A stretch of DNA of 64,000 nucleotides from Nocardioides sp. SR21. Lineage in GTDB: Bacteria > Actinomycetota > Actinomycetes > Propionibacteriales > Nocardioidaceae. A model generated the notes under the pieces. It did no database searches, was not told where the DNA came from, and saw only the letters and a list, made by a program, of their open reading frames with translations. Within the stretch, counting starts at the first letter, position 1, and each line of letters opens with the position of its first letter. This document shows positions 34,437 through 44,201 of this stretch, one piece after another. Made by a program: the position numbers and the translations under genes. The DNA lies in NCBI RefSeq assembly GCF_022761125.1, contig NZ_JAKWJR010000005.1, positions 334,889-398,888 on the forward strand. The letters run 5' to 3'.

Positions 34437-34473
34437 GTTGTCACGTCAACGCGGTGGATGTTGTCATGTCAAC
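34437..34473. promoter_or_regulatory. Two MarR-type operators
   Basis: GTTGTCACGTCAAC (34437-34450) and GTTGTCATGTCAAC (34460-34473), two near-identical palindromes with GTTG/CAAC arms, 23 bases apart (about two helical turns). They sit between marR and the divergent metal-binding-protein gene and cover possible upstream ATG codons of the latter. Confidence 0.75.
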
Positions 34474-34513
34474 GAATCCGATGAGTTTTCGCGCCGCGGC
34501 GGGTCGTCCTGGC

Positions 34514-35092
34514 ATGGAGACCATCGACTTCGGCCCCGCCACGAGCGCGGTCGCCCACCTCGTGCGCGGTGTCCGCGACGACCAGCTGGGTGCGCCGACC
34601 CCGTGCCCGGACTACACGGTCGGCGACCTGCTCGACCACCTCGGCGGACTGGCGATCGCGTTCCGCGACGCGGCCACCAAGGACACGCCGCCCGGGGGCG
34701 CGCAGCCGCAGGCGGACGGCGCGAGCCTGGACGACGGCTGGCGGGGCCGGATCGCCGCCGACCTGGACGCGCTCGCGGCCGCCTGGCGAAACCCGGCGGC
34801 GTACGCCGGGATGACGATGGCCGGCCCGATCGAGATGCCGGGCGAGGTCGCGGCGCTGGTCGCGCTGGACGAGGTCGTGGTGCACGGCTGGGACCTCGCG
34901 CGGGCGACCGGCCAGGACTACGCGCCCGACGAGGGGGTCGTGCTCGCCTCGCTGGGGTTCGCGCAGAGCTTCGAGGTGCCCGAAGGCGTCACGGACGGTC
35001 CGTTCGGCGCGCCGGTCGCCGTACCCGCCGACGCGCCGGCCCTGGACCGGTTGGCCGGCGCCACCGGGCGCGACCCGGGCTGGACCCCCTGA
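34514..35092 (+). CDS. TIGR03086-type / maleylpyruvate-isomerase-like (DinB fold) metal-binding protein
   Basis: 192 residues from ATG 34514; earlier ATGs at 34466 and 34481 would fall in or beside the operator and add unrelated residues. The DinB-like four-helix bundle is recognised by TPCPDYTVGDLLDHLGGLAIAF, with a metal His, and DEVVVHGWDLARATGQDY with the second His. Members are actinobacterial, some use mycothiol, and most have no known substrate. Control by the divergent MarR protein is likely. Confidence 0.82.
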   Translation: METIDFGPATSAVAHLVRGVRDDQLGAPTPCPDYTVGDLLDHLGGLAIAFRDAATKDTPPGGAQPQADGASLDDGWRGRIAADLDALAAAWRNPAAYAGMTMAGPIEMPGEVAALVALDEVVVHGWDLARATGQDYAPDEGVVLASLGFAQSFEVPEGVTDGPFGAPVAVPADAPALDRLAGATGRDPGWTP

Positions 35093-35134
35093 CCGATTTC
35101 TCGACCGCCGAGGGCCTCCGGTAATCTCTCCCGC

Positions 35135-35224
35135 GGTGGCGTGTCCGAGCGGCCGAAGGTGCAACACTCGAAATGTTGTGTGGGGTCAAACCCACCGTGG
35201 GTTCAAATCCCACCGCCACCGCCA
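35135..35224 (+). tRNA. tRNA-Ser(CGA)
   Basis: The acceptor stem GGTGGCG (35135-35141) pairs with CGCCACC (35214-35220), followed by G73 and an encoded CCA. The anticodon arm CAACA-CTCGAAA-TGTTG places CGA at 34-36, reading UCG. A long variable arm and GGTTCAAATCC T-loop are typical of tRNA-Ser. A strong terminator follows immediately. Confidence 0.97.
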
Positions 35225-35226
35225 TG

Positions 35227-35263
35227 AGAACCCCCGGAGAGCCGAGCTCCCGGGGGTTCTTCC
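35227..35263 (+). terminator. Rho-independent terminator after tRNA-Ser(CGA)
   Basis: An 11-base stem, AGAACCCCCGG (35227-35237) with CCGGGGGTTCT (35250-35260), and a short T-rich end. It starts three bases after the tRNA CCA. Confidence 0.85.
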
Positions 35264-35326
35264 ATGTCCGGGTCGCCCGAAACGGGGGACTGACGCCACC
35301 CGTTGCGAGGACTAGCGTGGCTCGGC

Positions 35327-36265
35327 GTGACCGGATCGCGGAGATCGCTCGCGTCGTTGGCCGTCCTGGCGCTCCTCGCCGCCCCGCTCACCGCCTGCGG
35401 CAGTGACGGGGAGATCTCGTTGCCGACGCCCACCGGGTCGGTCACCTTCTCGCCCACGCGCACGCCGTCGCTCCCGTCGCTGCCGACCCGCACGCCGTCC
35501 GAGTCGCCGTCCGAGACCCCGAGCGAGACCCCGCCGCCGAGCGAGACCCCGTCGGAGGCGCCCTCCGAGACACCCTCCGAGACGCCGTCGGAGTCCCCGA
35601 CCCCGACGCCGACCCCGAGGCCGACGAGGACGCCCACCGAGACCGTGACCGTCACGGAGTCGCCGACCCCGTCGGAGACGCCCACGGAGACCCCCACGGG
35701 GACCCCCACGGAGCCCCCCACCGAGACACCCTCGGAGACCGCGACACCGACGCCCTCGGAGTCGCCGAGCCCGTCCGAGGAGCCCGAGGCGGACGAGACG
35801 TCGAGCGACGTGGAGGAGGACCCGGCGCCGGCCTGGGTGTACTGGCTGTTCGGCCTGGTGCTGCTCGCCGCCGCGATCGGGATCCCGCTGTACCTGTGGA
35901 CGAAGCGCCGCAACCGGTGGCGTGACGACCTGGGTGCCGCCGAGGCGGACCTGGTCTGGCTGGCCCGGACCCACCTGCCGGAGCTCCGGCTGAAGGCCGA
36001 CTCGCCCGACCGGGTCACCGGCGGCTGGGAGGTCGCCGGCGAGGGCCGCGCCAGCGCCGCCGAGGACCACCTGACCGCGCTCGAGGCCTCGGCGCCGAAC
36101 GACTACGCCGCCGCGCAGGCGCGGACGCTGCGCGACGCCGTCCGCGCCGCTCGCGGACGCCTGGCCGCCCTGGACGGCGCCACCGACGCCGCGAGCGTCA
36201 CGGCCACGCTCGACGCCGCGATCGCCGACCTCGAAGCCGCGCTCCGACCGCCCGCGCAGGCGTAG
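35327..36265 (+). CDS. Lipoprotein with long Ser/Thr/Pro/Glu repeat region and one membrane helix
   Basis: 312 residues from GTG 35327. A lipoprotein signal ends at LTAC. Residues 30-165 are an imperfect repeat of TPSE/TPTE units (with SETPSE and TPTP variants), probably an extended and perhaps glycosylated stalk in the wall. Then comes an acidic stretch, one transmembrane helix (WVYWLFGLVLLAAAIGIPLYLW), a basic stop-transfer KRRNRWR and a helical Ala-rich cytosolic domain of about 110 residues. A lipidated N-terminus plus a transmembrane helix implies both ends are membrane anchored. Function unknown. Confidence 0.75.
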   Translation: MTGSRRSLASLAVLALLAAPLTACGSDGEISLPTPTGSVTFSPTRTPSLPSLPTRTPSESPSETPSETPPPSETPSEAPSETPSETPSESPTPTPTPRPTRTPTETVTVTESPTPSETPTETPTGTPTEPPTETPSETATPTPSESPSPSEEPEADETSSDVEEDPAPAWVYWLFGLVLLAAAIGIPLYLWTKRRNRWRDDLGAAEADLVWLARTHLPELRLKADSPDRVTGGWEVAGEGRASAAEDHLTALEASAPNDYAAAQARTLRDAVRAARGRLAALDGATDAASVTATLDAAIADLEAALRPPAQA

Positions 36266-36274
36266 GTTGGCGCT

Positions 36275-36400
36275 GTGCGCACCCAGGACGAGCGTGACCA
36301 GCAGACCCTCGACATCGCCATGAAGGTGTTCGGTGCCGGTGTCTGCGCGCTGCTGCTCTTCCTCCTCATCCTCGTGGGCAGCGCCCTCGTCGGCCGCTGA
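36275..36400 (+). CDS. Putative 41-residue membrane protein
   Basis: GTG 36275 to TGA 36398-36400, 9 bases after the previous stop. A polar N-terminal 16 residues (RTQDERDQQTLD) precede one hydrophobic helix (GAGVCALLLFLLILVGSALVG). Small proteins of this shape are frequent in Actinobacteria; none is recognised here. It probably belongs to the same transcript as the lipoprotein. Confidence 0.5.
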   Translation: MRTQDERDQQTLDIAMKVFGAGVCALLLFLLILVGSALVGR

Positions 36401-36426
36401 GCTCGGCCGGGGTGTGGAATGACCCC

Positions 36427-36954
36427 ATGCCGAGCTTCGAGTTCGAGGGCAAGCGGCCCTCCGTCCACCCCGAGGCGTTCGTCGCGCCGACTGCTACCCT
36501 GATCGGCGACGTGACCGTCGAGAAGGGCGCCAGCGTCTGGTACGGCGCGGTCCTGCGCGCCGACATCTGCACGATCGTGGTCCGCGAGGGCGCGAACGTG
36601 CAGGACAACTCGGTCCTCCACGCGGCGCCGGGCGAGACCCTGGTGATCGGGCGCAACTCCACCGTCGGGCACGGCTGCGTCGTGCACTGCGCCGAGGTCG
36701 GCGAGCAGGCGCTGGTCGGCAACGGCTCGACGCTGCTCGACCACGCGACCGTCGGCCCGCGCACCCTGGTCGCCGCCGGGTCGGTCGTCACCCCGGGCAC
36801 CCAGCTCCCCGGTGGGATGGTCGTCGCGGGCATCCCCGCGAAGCCGACCAAGCCGATCGAGGGCACCTCGTCGGAGTTCTGGGTCGAGCAGAACCCGCCG
36901 TACTACCAGGAGCTCGCCCAGCGGCACCGCGACGGGGCCAAGGAGGTCTCGTGA
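36427..36954 (+). CDS. Gamma carbonic anhydrase family protein
   Basis: 175 residues, start at ATG 36427. It is a left-handed beta-helix of hexapeptide repeats (TATLIGDVTVEKGASVWYGAVLRAD, VGEQALVGNGSTL). The three zinc His positions are conserved: one in NSVLHAAP and two in VGHGCVVHC. Trimeric members bind Zn2+ or Fe2+ and hydrate CO2 or act on other acyl substrates. The stop overlaps the crotonase start (GTGA). Confidence 0.88.
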   Translation: MPSFEFEGKRPSVHPEAFVAPTATLIGDVTVEKGASVWYGAVLRADICTIVVREGANVQDNSVLHAAPGETLVIGRNSTVGHGCVVHCAEVGEQALVGNGSTLLDHATVGPRTLVAAGSVVTPGTQLPGGMVVAGIPAKPTKPIEGTSSEFWVEQNPPYYQELAQRHRDGAKEVS

Positions 36955-37706
36955 GCGTTCGCGTCGAGGTCGACGGCCCGGTCACGACCGTCGTGATCGA
37001 CCGGCCCGAGGCGCGCAACGCCGTCGACGGGCCGACCGCAGTGGCGCTCGCGGACGCGTTCCGCGCGTTCGACGCGGACCCGGAGCAGCGGGTCGCAGTC
37101 CTGTACGGCGACGGCGGCACGTTCTGCGCGGGCGCCGACCTCAAGGCGATCGGGACCGAGCACGGCAACCACGTGACTGAGGGAGGGGACGGCCCGATGG
37201 GCCCGACCCGGATGCGGCTGTCCAAGCCGGTGATCGCCGCGATCGAGGGGTACGCCGTGGCCGGCGGCCTCGAGCTCGCGCTGTGGTGCGACCTCCGGGT
37301 GGCGGGCGGCGACGCCGTGCTGGGCGTGTTCTGCCGGCGCTGGGGCGTGCCGCTCATCGACGGCGGCACGGTCCGGCTCCCGCGGCTGATCGGCGAGAGC
37401 CGGGCGATGGATCTCATCCTCACCGGCCGCCCGCTCGACGCCTGGGAGGCCGAGCGGATGGGGCTGGTCAACCGCGTCGTCCCCGTCGGCACCGCCCGGG
37501 CCGAGGCCCTGGTGCTTGCGCACACGCTCGCGGAGCTGCCGCAGGAGTGCCTGCGCCAGGACCGGCTCTCGGTGCTCGAGCAGGCCGGCCTCTCCGAGGA
37601 CGAGGCGATGGCGAACGAGCTGCGGCACGGGATCGTCTCGCTCGAGGCGGGCGCGATCGAGGGCGCGGCCCGGTTCGCGGGCGGCGCCGGTCGGCACGGG
37701 GCCTAG
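36951..37706 (+). CDS. Enoyl-CoA hydratase/isomerase family protein (crotonase)
   Basis: 251 residues. The crotonase fold is shown by VVIDRPEARNAVDG, the first oxyanion-hole segment GGTFCAGADLKAIG and the second AVAGGLELALWCDLRVA. The usual first catalytic Glu region reads CRRWGVPLIDGGTVRLPRLIG, with Asp at the place where many hydratases have Glu, so the exact reaction is uncertain. It is coupled to the carbonic anhydrase-like gene. Confidence 0.88.
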   Translation: MSVRVEVDGPVTTVVIDRPEARNAVDGPTAVALADAFRAFDADPEQRVAVLYGDGGTFCAGADLKAIGTEHGNHVTEGGDGPMGPTRMRLSKPVIAAIEGYAVAGGLELALWCDLRVAGGDAVLGVFCRRWGVPLIDGGTVRLPRLIGESRAMDLILTGRPLDAWEAERMGLVNRVVPVGTARAEALVLAHTLAELPQECLRQDRLSVLEQAGLSEDEAMANELRHGIVSLEAGAIEGAARFAGGAGRHGA

Positions 37707-38029
37707 GCCGGCGGCTCGTCCAGGCAGAGCGCGACCAACGTGGTCGCACCGCGCGCGGTGAAGATCCGCCAGCCGGTGTCGAAGTCGACGAAGCGGAGCC
37801 TCCCTGCGGGAGAGCGGACCACGGCGGACAGCGGCTGCTGCCCGGGATCGAAGCCGGTCGTCGAGCAGGTGTGCGCGTCGAGCATCCGGTAGGTCCGCGT
37901 GGAGCTGTGGTCGACCGAGGGCGGCGCGGGCGACGGCCCGAGCGCGCCGAGTGCCAGGACGGCCCCGGCGACCGCGACCTTGACGCCGGTGGTCGCCAGG
38001 CGGGCGGGGCGAGGCAGTCCCTGCGGCAT
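37703..38029 (-). CDS. Small secreted hypothetical protein
   Basis: 108 residues from ATG at 38029, with AAGGAGGACC upstream as ribosome site. A twin-basic start and hydrophobic segment (VKVAVAGAVLALGALG) suggest export or anchoring. The remainder has two Cys and short beta-like stretches (RTYRMLDAHTC, RLRFVDFDTGWRIFTARG). No family recognised. The 3' end overlaps the crotonase gene by four bases. Confidence 0.65.
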   Translation of the reverse strand: MPQGLPRPARLATTGVKVAVAGAVLALGALGPSPAPPSVDHSSTRTYRMLDAHTCSTTGFDPGQQPLSAVVRSPAGRLRFVDFDTGWRIFTARGATTLVALCLDEPPA

Positions 38030-38117
38030 CGGTCCTCCTTGCGGTCTCCGGGCCAACGAGCAGGACCGCCGGGAGGTGACGGGCCGCATTGATCCAGGGA
38101 TGGGTGAGGATGGGGGC

Positions 38118-38989
<872 letters not shown>

Positions 38990-38993
<4 letters not shown>

Positions 38994-40357
38994 CGTCCGG
39001 ACTCGTCGACCGCCACATCTCCTTCCTGGAGGCGCTCCGCGCCGCCGGGATGTCGGTGTCGCTCGCCGAGGACCTGGACGCCGTCGCCGCGCTCTCCGCG
39101 GTCGGCTGGGACCAGCGCGAGACGGTGCGGACGGCGTACGCCGCCACCCTGCTGAAGAAGCAGTCCCAGCGGCCGACCTTCGACGCGCTCTTCGACCTCT
39201 ACTTCCCGCGGATGGTCGGGGACGGGGTCGCCCGCGAGCAGGAGGACGACCCCGGCGGGGTCGCCGACAACGCCGAGGCGCTGTCGCAGTTCCGCGACCA
39301 GGTCGTCGACGCGCTGGCCGAGGGCGACCGGCAGTCGATGCTGGACGTGGCGGCGGAGATGCTGGCGCGCTTCGGCGCGATGCCCGGCCGCGGGCCGGGT
39401 CTGTCGTCGTGGTCGGCGTACACCGCGCTGCAGCGGGTCTCGCCGCAGGAGCTGGTCGACCGGATCGCGCAGGCGCTGCTCGGCGAGGGCCGCCTCGAGG
39501 ACGCCCGGGTCGAGGCCCGGCGCCGGGTCGGGGAGCTCACCGGGCTGGTCGAGGCCGACGCCCGGCGCCGGATCGCGGAGGAGAAGGGGCCGGAGCACGT
39601 CGCGAACGTCGCGATCCGCCCCACCATCGACCGGCTCGACTTCATGGCCGCCCGTCGCACCGACCTCGAGGAGATGCGGCGCGAGATCTACCCGCTCGCG
39701 CGCCGGCTGGCGACCCGGCTGACCCAGGAGCACCACGCGCGTCGCCGCGGCCCGCTCGACTTCCGGCGTACCGTCCGCGCCTCGCTCTCGACCGGCGGCG
39801 TCCCGCTGGTCACCCACCACAAGCCCAAGCGGCCGCACCGCACCGAGCTCGTGGTGCTCTGCGACGTGAGCGGCTCGGTGGCGAACTTCGCGCAGTTCAC
39901 GCTGCTGCTCGTCTACGCGCTGCGCGACCAGTTCGAGAAGGTGCGCGCGTTCACGTTCATCGACCACGTGCACGAGGTGACCCACCACTTCCGCCCGGGC
40001 GCCGACCCCGTCGACGTGATGGCCGACCTGGCCGCCAGCACCGCGCACGCGGCGCTGTGGGGGCGCACGAACTACGGGCGGGCGCTGACGAAGTTCGAGG
40101 AGCAGTACGCCGACGCGCTCGGCCCGAAGTCGTCGCTGCTGATCCTCGGTGACGCCCGGTCCAACTACGCGGACCTGCAGCTCGACGTGCTGAAGCGGCT
40201 GGCCGGCTCGGCCCGGCACGCGTGGTGGCTGAACCCCGAGCACCGCCGGCACTGGGACACCGGCGACTCCGCGGCCAGCCGGTACGGCGACGTCGTGCCC
40301 ATGGTGGAGTGCCGCAACCTCACCCAGCTCGGTGAGTTCGTCCACGACATCCTGTAG
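38990..40357 (+). CDS. VWA domain-containing protein (CoxE-like), MoxR partner
   Basis: 455 residues from GTG 38990. The N-terminal 270 residues are helical (FLEALRAAGMSVSLAEDLDAV...), then a von Willebrand A domain with an intact metal site: CDVSGSVANF (DxSxS), the Thr in GRTNYG and the Asp in LILGDARSN. It is the binding partner of the preceding AAA+ ATPase, and coupled translation supports a fixed ratio. The natural target is unknown. Confidence 0.9.
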
Positions 40358-40384
40358 CCCCGAGCCTGGTCTCGCTGGCGATTG

Positions 40385-41656
40385 CTATTCGACCGACGAC
40401 GACGCGAGGTAGCCGAGCTCCCGGAGCCGCTCCAGCTCGCCGCGCAGCGCCGGATGCGTCGCCGCGTCGGCCGCGCGGGCGCCGGCCACGTAGTCGTCGC
40501 CGTCGACCACGACGGCGAGCCGGTTCTCGGTGTCCGCGTTGACGAGCGCGCCGAGCTGCGCCACGGGATCGCGGCGGTCCTCGAGCGACAGCACGTGCAC
40601 CCCGCTCGGCAGCCGGGGGACCAACGCAGGCGGGGCGCCGACGGTGACCACCTGGTCGACGACGAACGGGTCGTGACCGTCGAGGGCGGCGATGTCGACC
40701 GCGGTCACGCCGCCGTGGCCCGCGCCGACCAGCGTCACCCGGGCCGGCTCGGTCCCCGCGCCGACGGCGGCCTCCAGTGCGCGCACGACCAGGTCGGCGT
40801 ACCCCTGGTGGTCGCCGCTGACCAGCCGCAGCCGAGCGCCGTTGCCCTGGGGGCCGGGCAGGTAGGCGACGTAGCGGTGCGGCGCCACCTCGTGCACCGC
40901 GACCGGCTCGGACGTCGCGCCGAGCGTGGCGATCAGGTCCTCGAGCCCGCGCGGGCGCTCGCGGGGGAGGGTCGCCGGGACGGGCACGTCGGACGGCTGC
41001 CCCACGACCTCGCCCGCGACGTCGCGCAGCGCGGCGCCGAGGTCGGTCGGGAAGGCCTGCGCGCCGGCGGCCCGTAGGCCGCCGCGGGCGGCGGCCGACC
41101 ACGACTCGCCGACCGGCACCCCGGCGGTGAGCAGCGAGCGCATCTGGAGCCCGTCGAGGAGCCCACCGCCGCTGGCGACGTGGTCCATCAGCTCGGGGTT
41201 GCTCGCCGCGAGCTCGTCGAGGTACGCCGCGACGCCGTCCCGGTCGAGTGCGTCGGTCTCGATCAGACCCGCGGAGACGACCGCGCCGCCGAGCGCGACC
41301 TCGGGCGCGAGGTAGCCGATCGCGCGGGCGGCGATCGAGCCGAGCGTGCGGTAGGCGGCTTCCTGCAGCTCGTCGATCCAGAGGTAGGTCTGCACGGTGG
41401 CCCGCACGATCAGGGCGTCGGCGGCGAGCTCGACGGAGCGGGTCAGCAGCCCGTGCTGCCCGGTGGTCGCGCCCCGGACCGCGTCGTCGAGCCGGGCGTA
41501 CGTCGCCGGCGCGAGCTCGGCCGAGTCGGCGACCGCCGGGTCGCCGAGCACCTGCTCGCCGAGGCCGGCGCGGCCGCGCAGGTCGGCGCCGGAGCTGTCG
41601 AAGAGCGCGGCCAGCATCATCAGCTGCTCGTAGGGGCGGTCGTCAGTGGCGGTCAC
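40385..41656 (-). CDS. Alpha/beta-hydrolase-like protein lacking catalytic Ser and His (paralog B)
   Basis: 423 residues from GTG at 41656, overlapping the upstream gene stop (GTGA). The N-terminal 200 residues are helical, like WXG-associated proteins; residues 230-400 resemble an alpha/beta hydrolase (VAYLPGPQGN, VTLVGAGHGGVTAVDIAAL, VVTVGAPPALVPRLPSGVHVLSLEDRRDP). In paralog A (42952-44199) the nucleophile elbow is VGHSMGG; here the aligned residues are VGAGHGG. The His of VDRHAY is Asp here (VDGDDY). So the fold is kept but the triad is broken, implying a binding role. Confidence 0.7.
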   Translation of the reverse strand: MTATDDRPYEQLMMLAALFDSSGADLRGRAGLGEQVLGDPAVADSAELAPATYARLDDAVRGATTGQHGLLTRSVELAADALIVRATVQTYLWIDELQEAAYRTLGSIAARAIGYLAPEVALGGAVVSAGLIETDALDRDGVAAYLDELAASNPELMDHVASGGGLLDGLQMRSLLTAGVPVGESWSAAARGGLRAAGAQAFPTDLGAALRDVAGEVVGQPSDVPVPATLPRERPRGLEDLIATLGATSEPVAVHEVAPHRYVAYLPGPQGNGARLRLVSGDHQGYADLVVRALEAAVGAGTEPARVTLVGAGHGGVTAVDIAALDGHDPFVVDQVVTVGAPPALVPRLPSGVHVLSLEDRRDPVAQLGALVNADTENRLAVVVDGDDYVAGARAADAATHPALRGELERLRELGYLASSSVE

Positions 41657-42534
41657 GGGGTCACCTCCGCGAGCACCGGCGCCAGCTCGGCCGCGAGGTC
41701 GCTCGGGTGCCTGGCGCGCACCTCGACCCGGTCGACGCCGTCGACCCGCCGCGGCCGCAGCGCCCGCCAGCCGTCGGCCAGCAGCACCCACGACACGACG
41801 CCGACGACGGTCGTGGCCGAGGTCGACACGTCGGCGACCAGTGCCCGCAGCCGGCCGGTCGGCTCGGTCGCGAGCGCGGTGAGGACCGGCACCAGCTCGA
41901 GGTCGTCGGCCACCAGGACCGACAGCAGGTCGGACCGGTGGGACCGGACCGCCTCGACGGCGGCGTCGACCAGCTCGTAGGGCAGGTCCAGCCGGCTCGG
42001 CGCGGCCGAGGGGCGGGACGCGTGGTCCTCGGGGAGCACGGCGACCCGCGCGAGCTCGTCGGCCCACTTCTCGGTCGGGAACCACGCGAGCTCGAACACC
42101 AGCCCGTCGGTCGTGGCCAGGCTGGCGACCGCGCCCTCGCGCTGCCGGTGCCAGGCGCGCACGCGGGACGTCCCCACGGACACGTCGAGATCGATCGCGA
42201 CGGTGGGCGTGGCGAGCAGGCCGACCGCGCCGAGCAGGCCCTCGTCCGCCACGGTGTCGACCAGCAGCCCGCGCCTGGCCAGGGACGAGCGTGGCTCGTG
42301 GAGCGCCTGGACCGCGGCGGCGTACGCCTCGTCCTCGCTGTCGGCCGGCGTCCGGCCGAGCCGTCCGCCGAGGGTGAGGTCGGGCTCGCCCGTCACGTCG
42401 AAGGGCAGCGGCGCGCCGCCGGCGCTCTCGGCGAGCACGCGCAGCTCGGGGAGGGTCAACGAGATCCGTCGCGGCAGCGACGCGAGGAGTCCGAGGGGTG
42501 CCGCGGGCGGCGTACCGAGGTCGATGATCGCCAT
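41653..42534 (-). CDS. EspG-like ESX-associated protein (tentative)
   Basis: 293 residues. The N-terminal LTLPELRVLAESAGGAPLPFDV is like the start of EspG chaperones, and the size (about 280-300) and alpha/beta mix agree. EspG proteins bind ESX substrates in the cytosol before export. Similarity is weak and I judge by pattern only. It is coupled on both sides: ATG overlaps the WXG-like gene stop, and its stop overlaps the hydrolase-like gene start. Confidence 0.5.
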   Translation of the reverse strand: MAIIDLGTPPAAPLGLLASLPRRISLTLPELRVLAESAGGAPLPFDVTGEPDLTLGGRLGRTPADSEDEAYAAAVQALHEPRSSLARRGLLVDTVADEGLLGAVGLLATPTVAIDLDVSVGTSRVRAWHRQREGAVASLATTDGLVFELAWFPTEKWADELARVAVLPEDHASRPSAAPSRLDLPYELVDAAVEAVRSHRSDLLSVLVADDLELVPVLTALATEPTGRLRALVADVSTSATTVVGVVSWVLLADGWRALRPRRVDGVDRVEVRARHPSDLAAELAPVLAEVTP

Positions 42535-42878
42535 CAGCGGCCCGGGAGGTCGAGGGTCAGCCAGTCCTTGTGCCCGGACGGCGGGACCTCGCGTCCGCCG
42601 TCGGCGCGGCGCTCGGCGTCGGCGATGGCCTCCTTGAGCCGGTCGACCTCGACCACGTGCGTATCCATCGACTCGGCGGCGTCGTCGTGGCGCGACGCGA
42701 CGTCGCGCAGGTGCGTGGCGCGCTCGCGGATCCGCTCGGCCAGCGCGTCGGCGGCGCGTCCGGCCCAGCCGGCGCTCTCCGTCTGGGCGACCAGCCGGTC
42801 GGCCAGCGCGCGGAGGTCGACGCCTTGTTCTCGTAGCCGATCAGCGTGTCTGCGCATCACGTCGGTGTCGCCGTACAT
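42534..42878 (-). CDS. WXG100-like protein B
   Basis: 114 residues from ATG at 42878. Two amphipathic helices with a WAG turn (SAGWAGRAADALAERI) fit the WXG100 hairpin, and the N-terminal MYGDTDVMRRHADRLREQGVDLRALADRL is very like the start of WXG-like protein A at 44202-44498. The C-terminus is longer and polar (PPSGHKDWLTLDLPGR). It probably partners the downstream EspG-like and hydrolase-like proteins. Confidence 0.68.
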   Translation of the reverse strand: MYGDTDVMRRHADRLREQGVDLRALADRLVAQTESAGWAGRAADALAERIRERATHLRDVASRHDDAAESMDTHVVEVDRLKEAIADAERRADGGREVPPSGHKDWLTLDLPGR

Positions 42879-42951
42879 GACCCACCTTCCCTCCGAGATC
42901 GTTCGGGTGGTCCGTCTTCGCATTCCCCGTATCCCCACCACGAAACGCCCG

Positions 42952-44199
42952 TCACGGTGCGCGCACGACCTGGAAGACCTGGCTCGTGACGGTCGCAGGA
43001 GCCCGCCCCGGACCGGCCAGGAACCCGTCCGCGTGCAGGCTCTCGAGCTGCTCGCGCACCGACGGATCGGTCGACGCGTCGGCTGCCGCGGCGCCCTCGA
43101 CGTACGGCGCGTACGCGTGGCGGTCGACGATGCCGGGGCCGCTCTCGGCCTCGAACCGCACGGTGACCTGCTCGACGGTGTCCGGGTTGGGCGCGCCGTC
43201 GGTGAGGGGTACGACGTCGCCCTGGTGCTCCAGCGAGAGGACGTGGCTGCCGTCGGGGAACGACGGCACCTGAGCGGTCGGCGACCCCGCCGTCACGACG
43301 TGCGTGACGTCGAACTCGCTGCCCCGACCGAGGATCGCGGCGGCCGCCATGCCGCCCATCGAGTGCCCGACGAGCAGCACCGGCTCGTGTGCGGCGACAC
43401 CGGCCTGGGCCATCGCGTCCAGGATGCCCTGCTGGTACGGGTCCTCCCGCCCGGCCATCAGCTGGAAGTCGGTCGGCAGGTCGCGGACGTCACCGTCCTG
43501 GGTCCACGGCAGCGTGGCCATGTCGTCGGTGCCGGGGAGGTACACGATGTGCCGCGGGCCGTCACCGCCGTCGATGGTCTGGATCTCGATCGTGCCGTTG
43601 AGCGGCGAGCCCGCCTCGGGCGACAGCGCGGCCACGCCCTGCAGGTGCGTGACCAGTCCCTCGAGGTCGGCGGGCTGGGCGCTGGGCTGCCGGCCGATCC
43701 GGGTGACCGCGGCGGTGCCGGCGCCGCCGTACGCCGCCGCGAGCAGGCCGGCCGTCAGTCCCGGTTGGAGGCCGTTCAGGAGGTTCTCGACGACGACGTC
43801 GGGCATGCCGGGGACGACGGCGAGCGCGACCAGCGGCGTGCGGGCGAGGGTCCGGTCGACCTGGTCGAGGTGCGCCTGGGCCGCGGCGTCGGCGACCTCG
43901 AGGGCGGTGAGCGCGGCCCGGACGAGCACGGCGTCCGCCTCCCACGCGCAGGACTCGACGAGCAGGCCGTCAGGCCCGGTCGTCGCGGCGAGGACGGTCG
44001 CCTCGGCCTCGGCGAACGTCAGCGGTGACAGGGGTGCGGACGCGAGCAGGGCAGGGTCGGCCATGGTGCGGGCTCCGAGGGTGGACCAGCCGCGCAGCGC
44101 GCTGCCGGCGTCGTCGAACGTCGCGGCCAGCGCGCGGATCGCGTCGTGCACCGCCTCGATGCCGCCGGCGCCTCCGGTGACGTCCGTGATGTCGGCGGA
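42952..44199 (-). CDS. Alpha/beta-hydrolase-like protein with intact triad (paralog A), ESX-associated
   Basis: 415 residues from ATG at 44199, two bases after the WXG-like A stop. The N-terminal 190 residues are helical with a hydrophobic centre (ARTPLVALAVVPGMPDVV). The C-terminal domain has HIVYLPGTDDM, the nucleophile elbow VLLVGHSMGGMAAAAI, an acid residue probably in LEHQGDVVPL and a His in IVDRHAYAPYVEG. It is a likely esterase or lipase. The arrangement next to a WXG-like gene recalls secreted ESX hydrolases of the DUF1023 or PE-PPE type, but no direct match is claimed. Confidence 0.7.
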   Translation of the reverse strand, partial: SADITDVTGGAGGIEAVHDAIRALAATFDDAGSALRGWSTLGARTMADPALLASAPLSPLTFAEAEATVLAATTGPDGLLVESCAWEADAVLVRAALTALEVADAAAQAHLDQVDRTLARTPLVALAVVPGMPDVVVENLLNGLQPGLTAGLLAAAYGGAGTAAVTRIGRQPSAQPADLEGLVTHLQGVAALSPEAGSPLNGTIEIQTIDGGDGPRHIVYLPGTDDMATLPWTQDGDVRDLPTDFQLMAGREDPYQQGILDAMAQAGVAAHEPVLLVGHSMGGMAAAAILGRGSEFDVTHVVTAGSPTAQVPSFPDGSHVLSLEHQGDVVPLTDGAPNPDTVEQVTVRFEAESGPGIVDRHAYAPYVEGAAAADASTDPSVREQLESLHADGFLAGPGRAPATVTSQVFQVVRAP

Positions 44200-44201
44200 C
44201 A

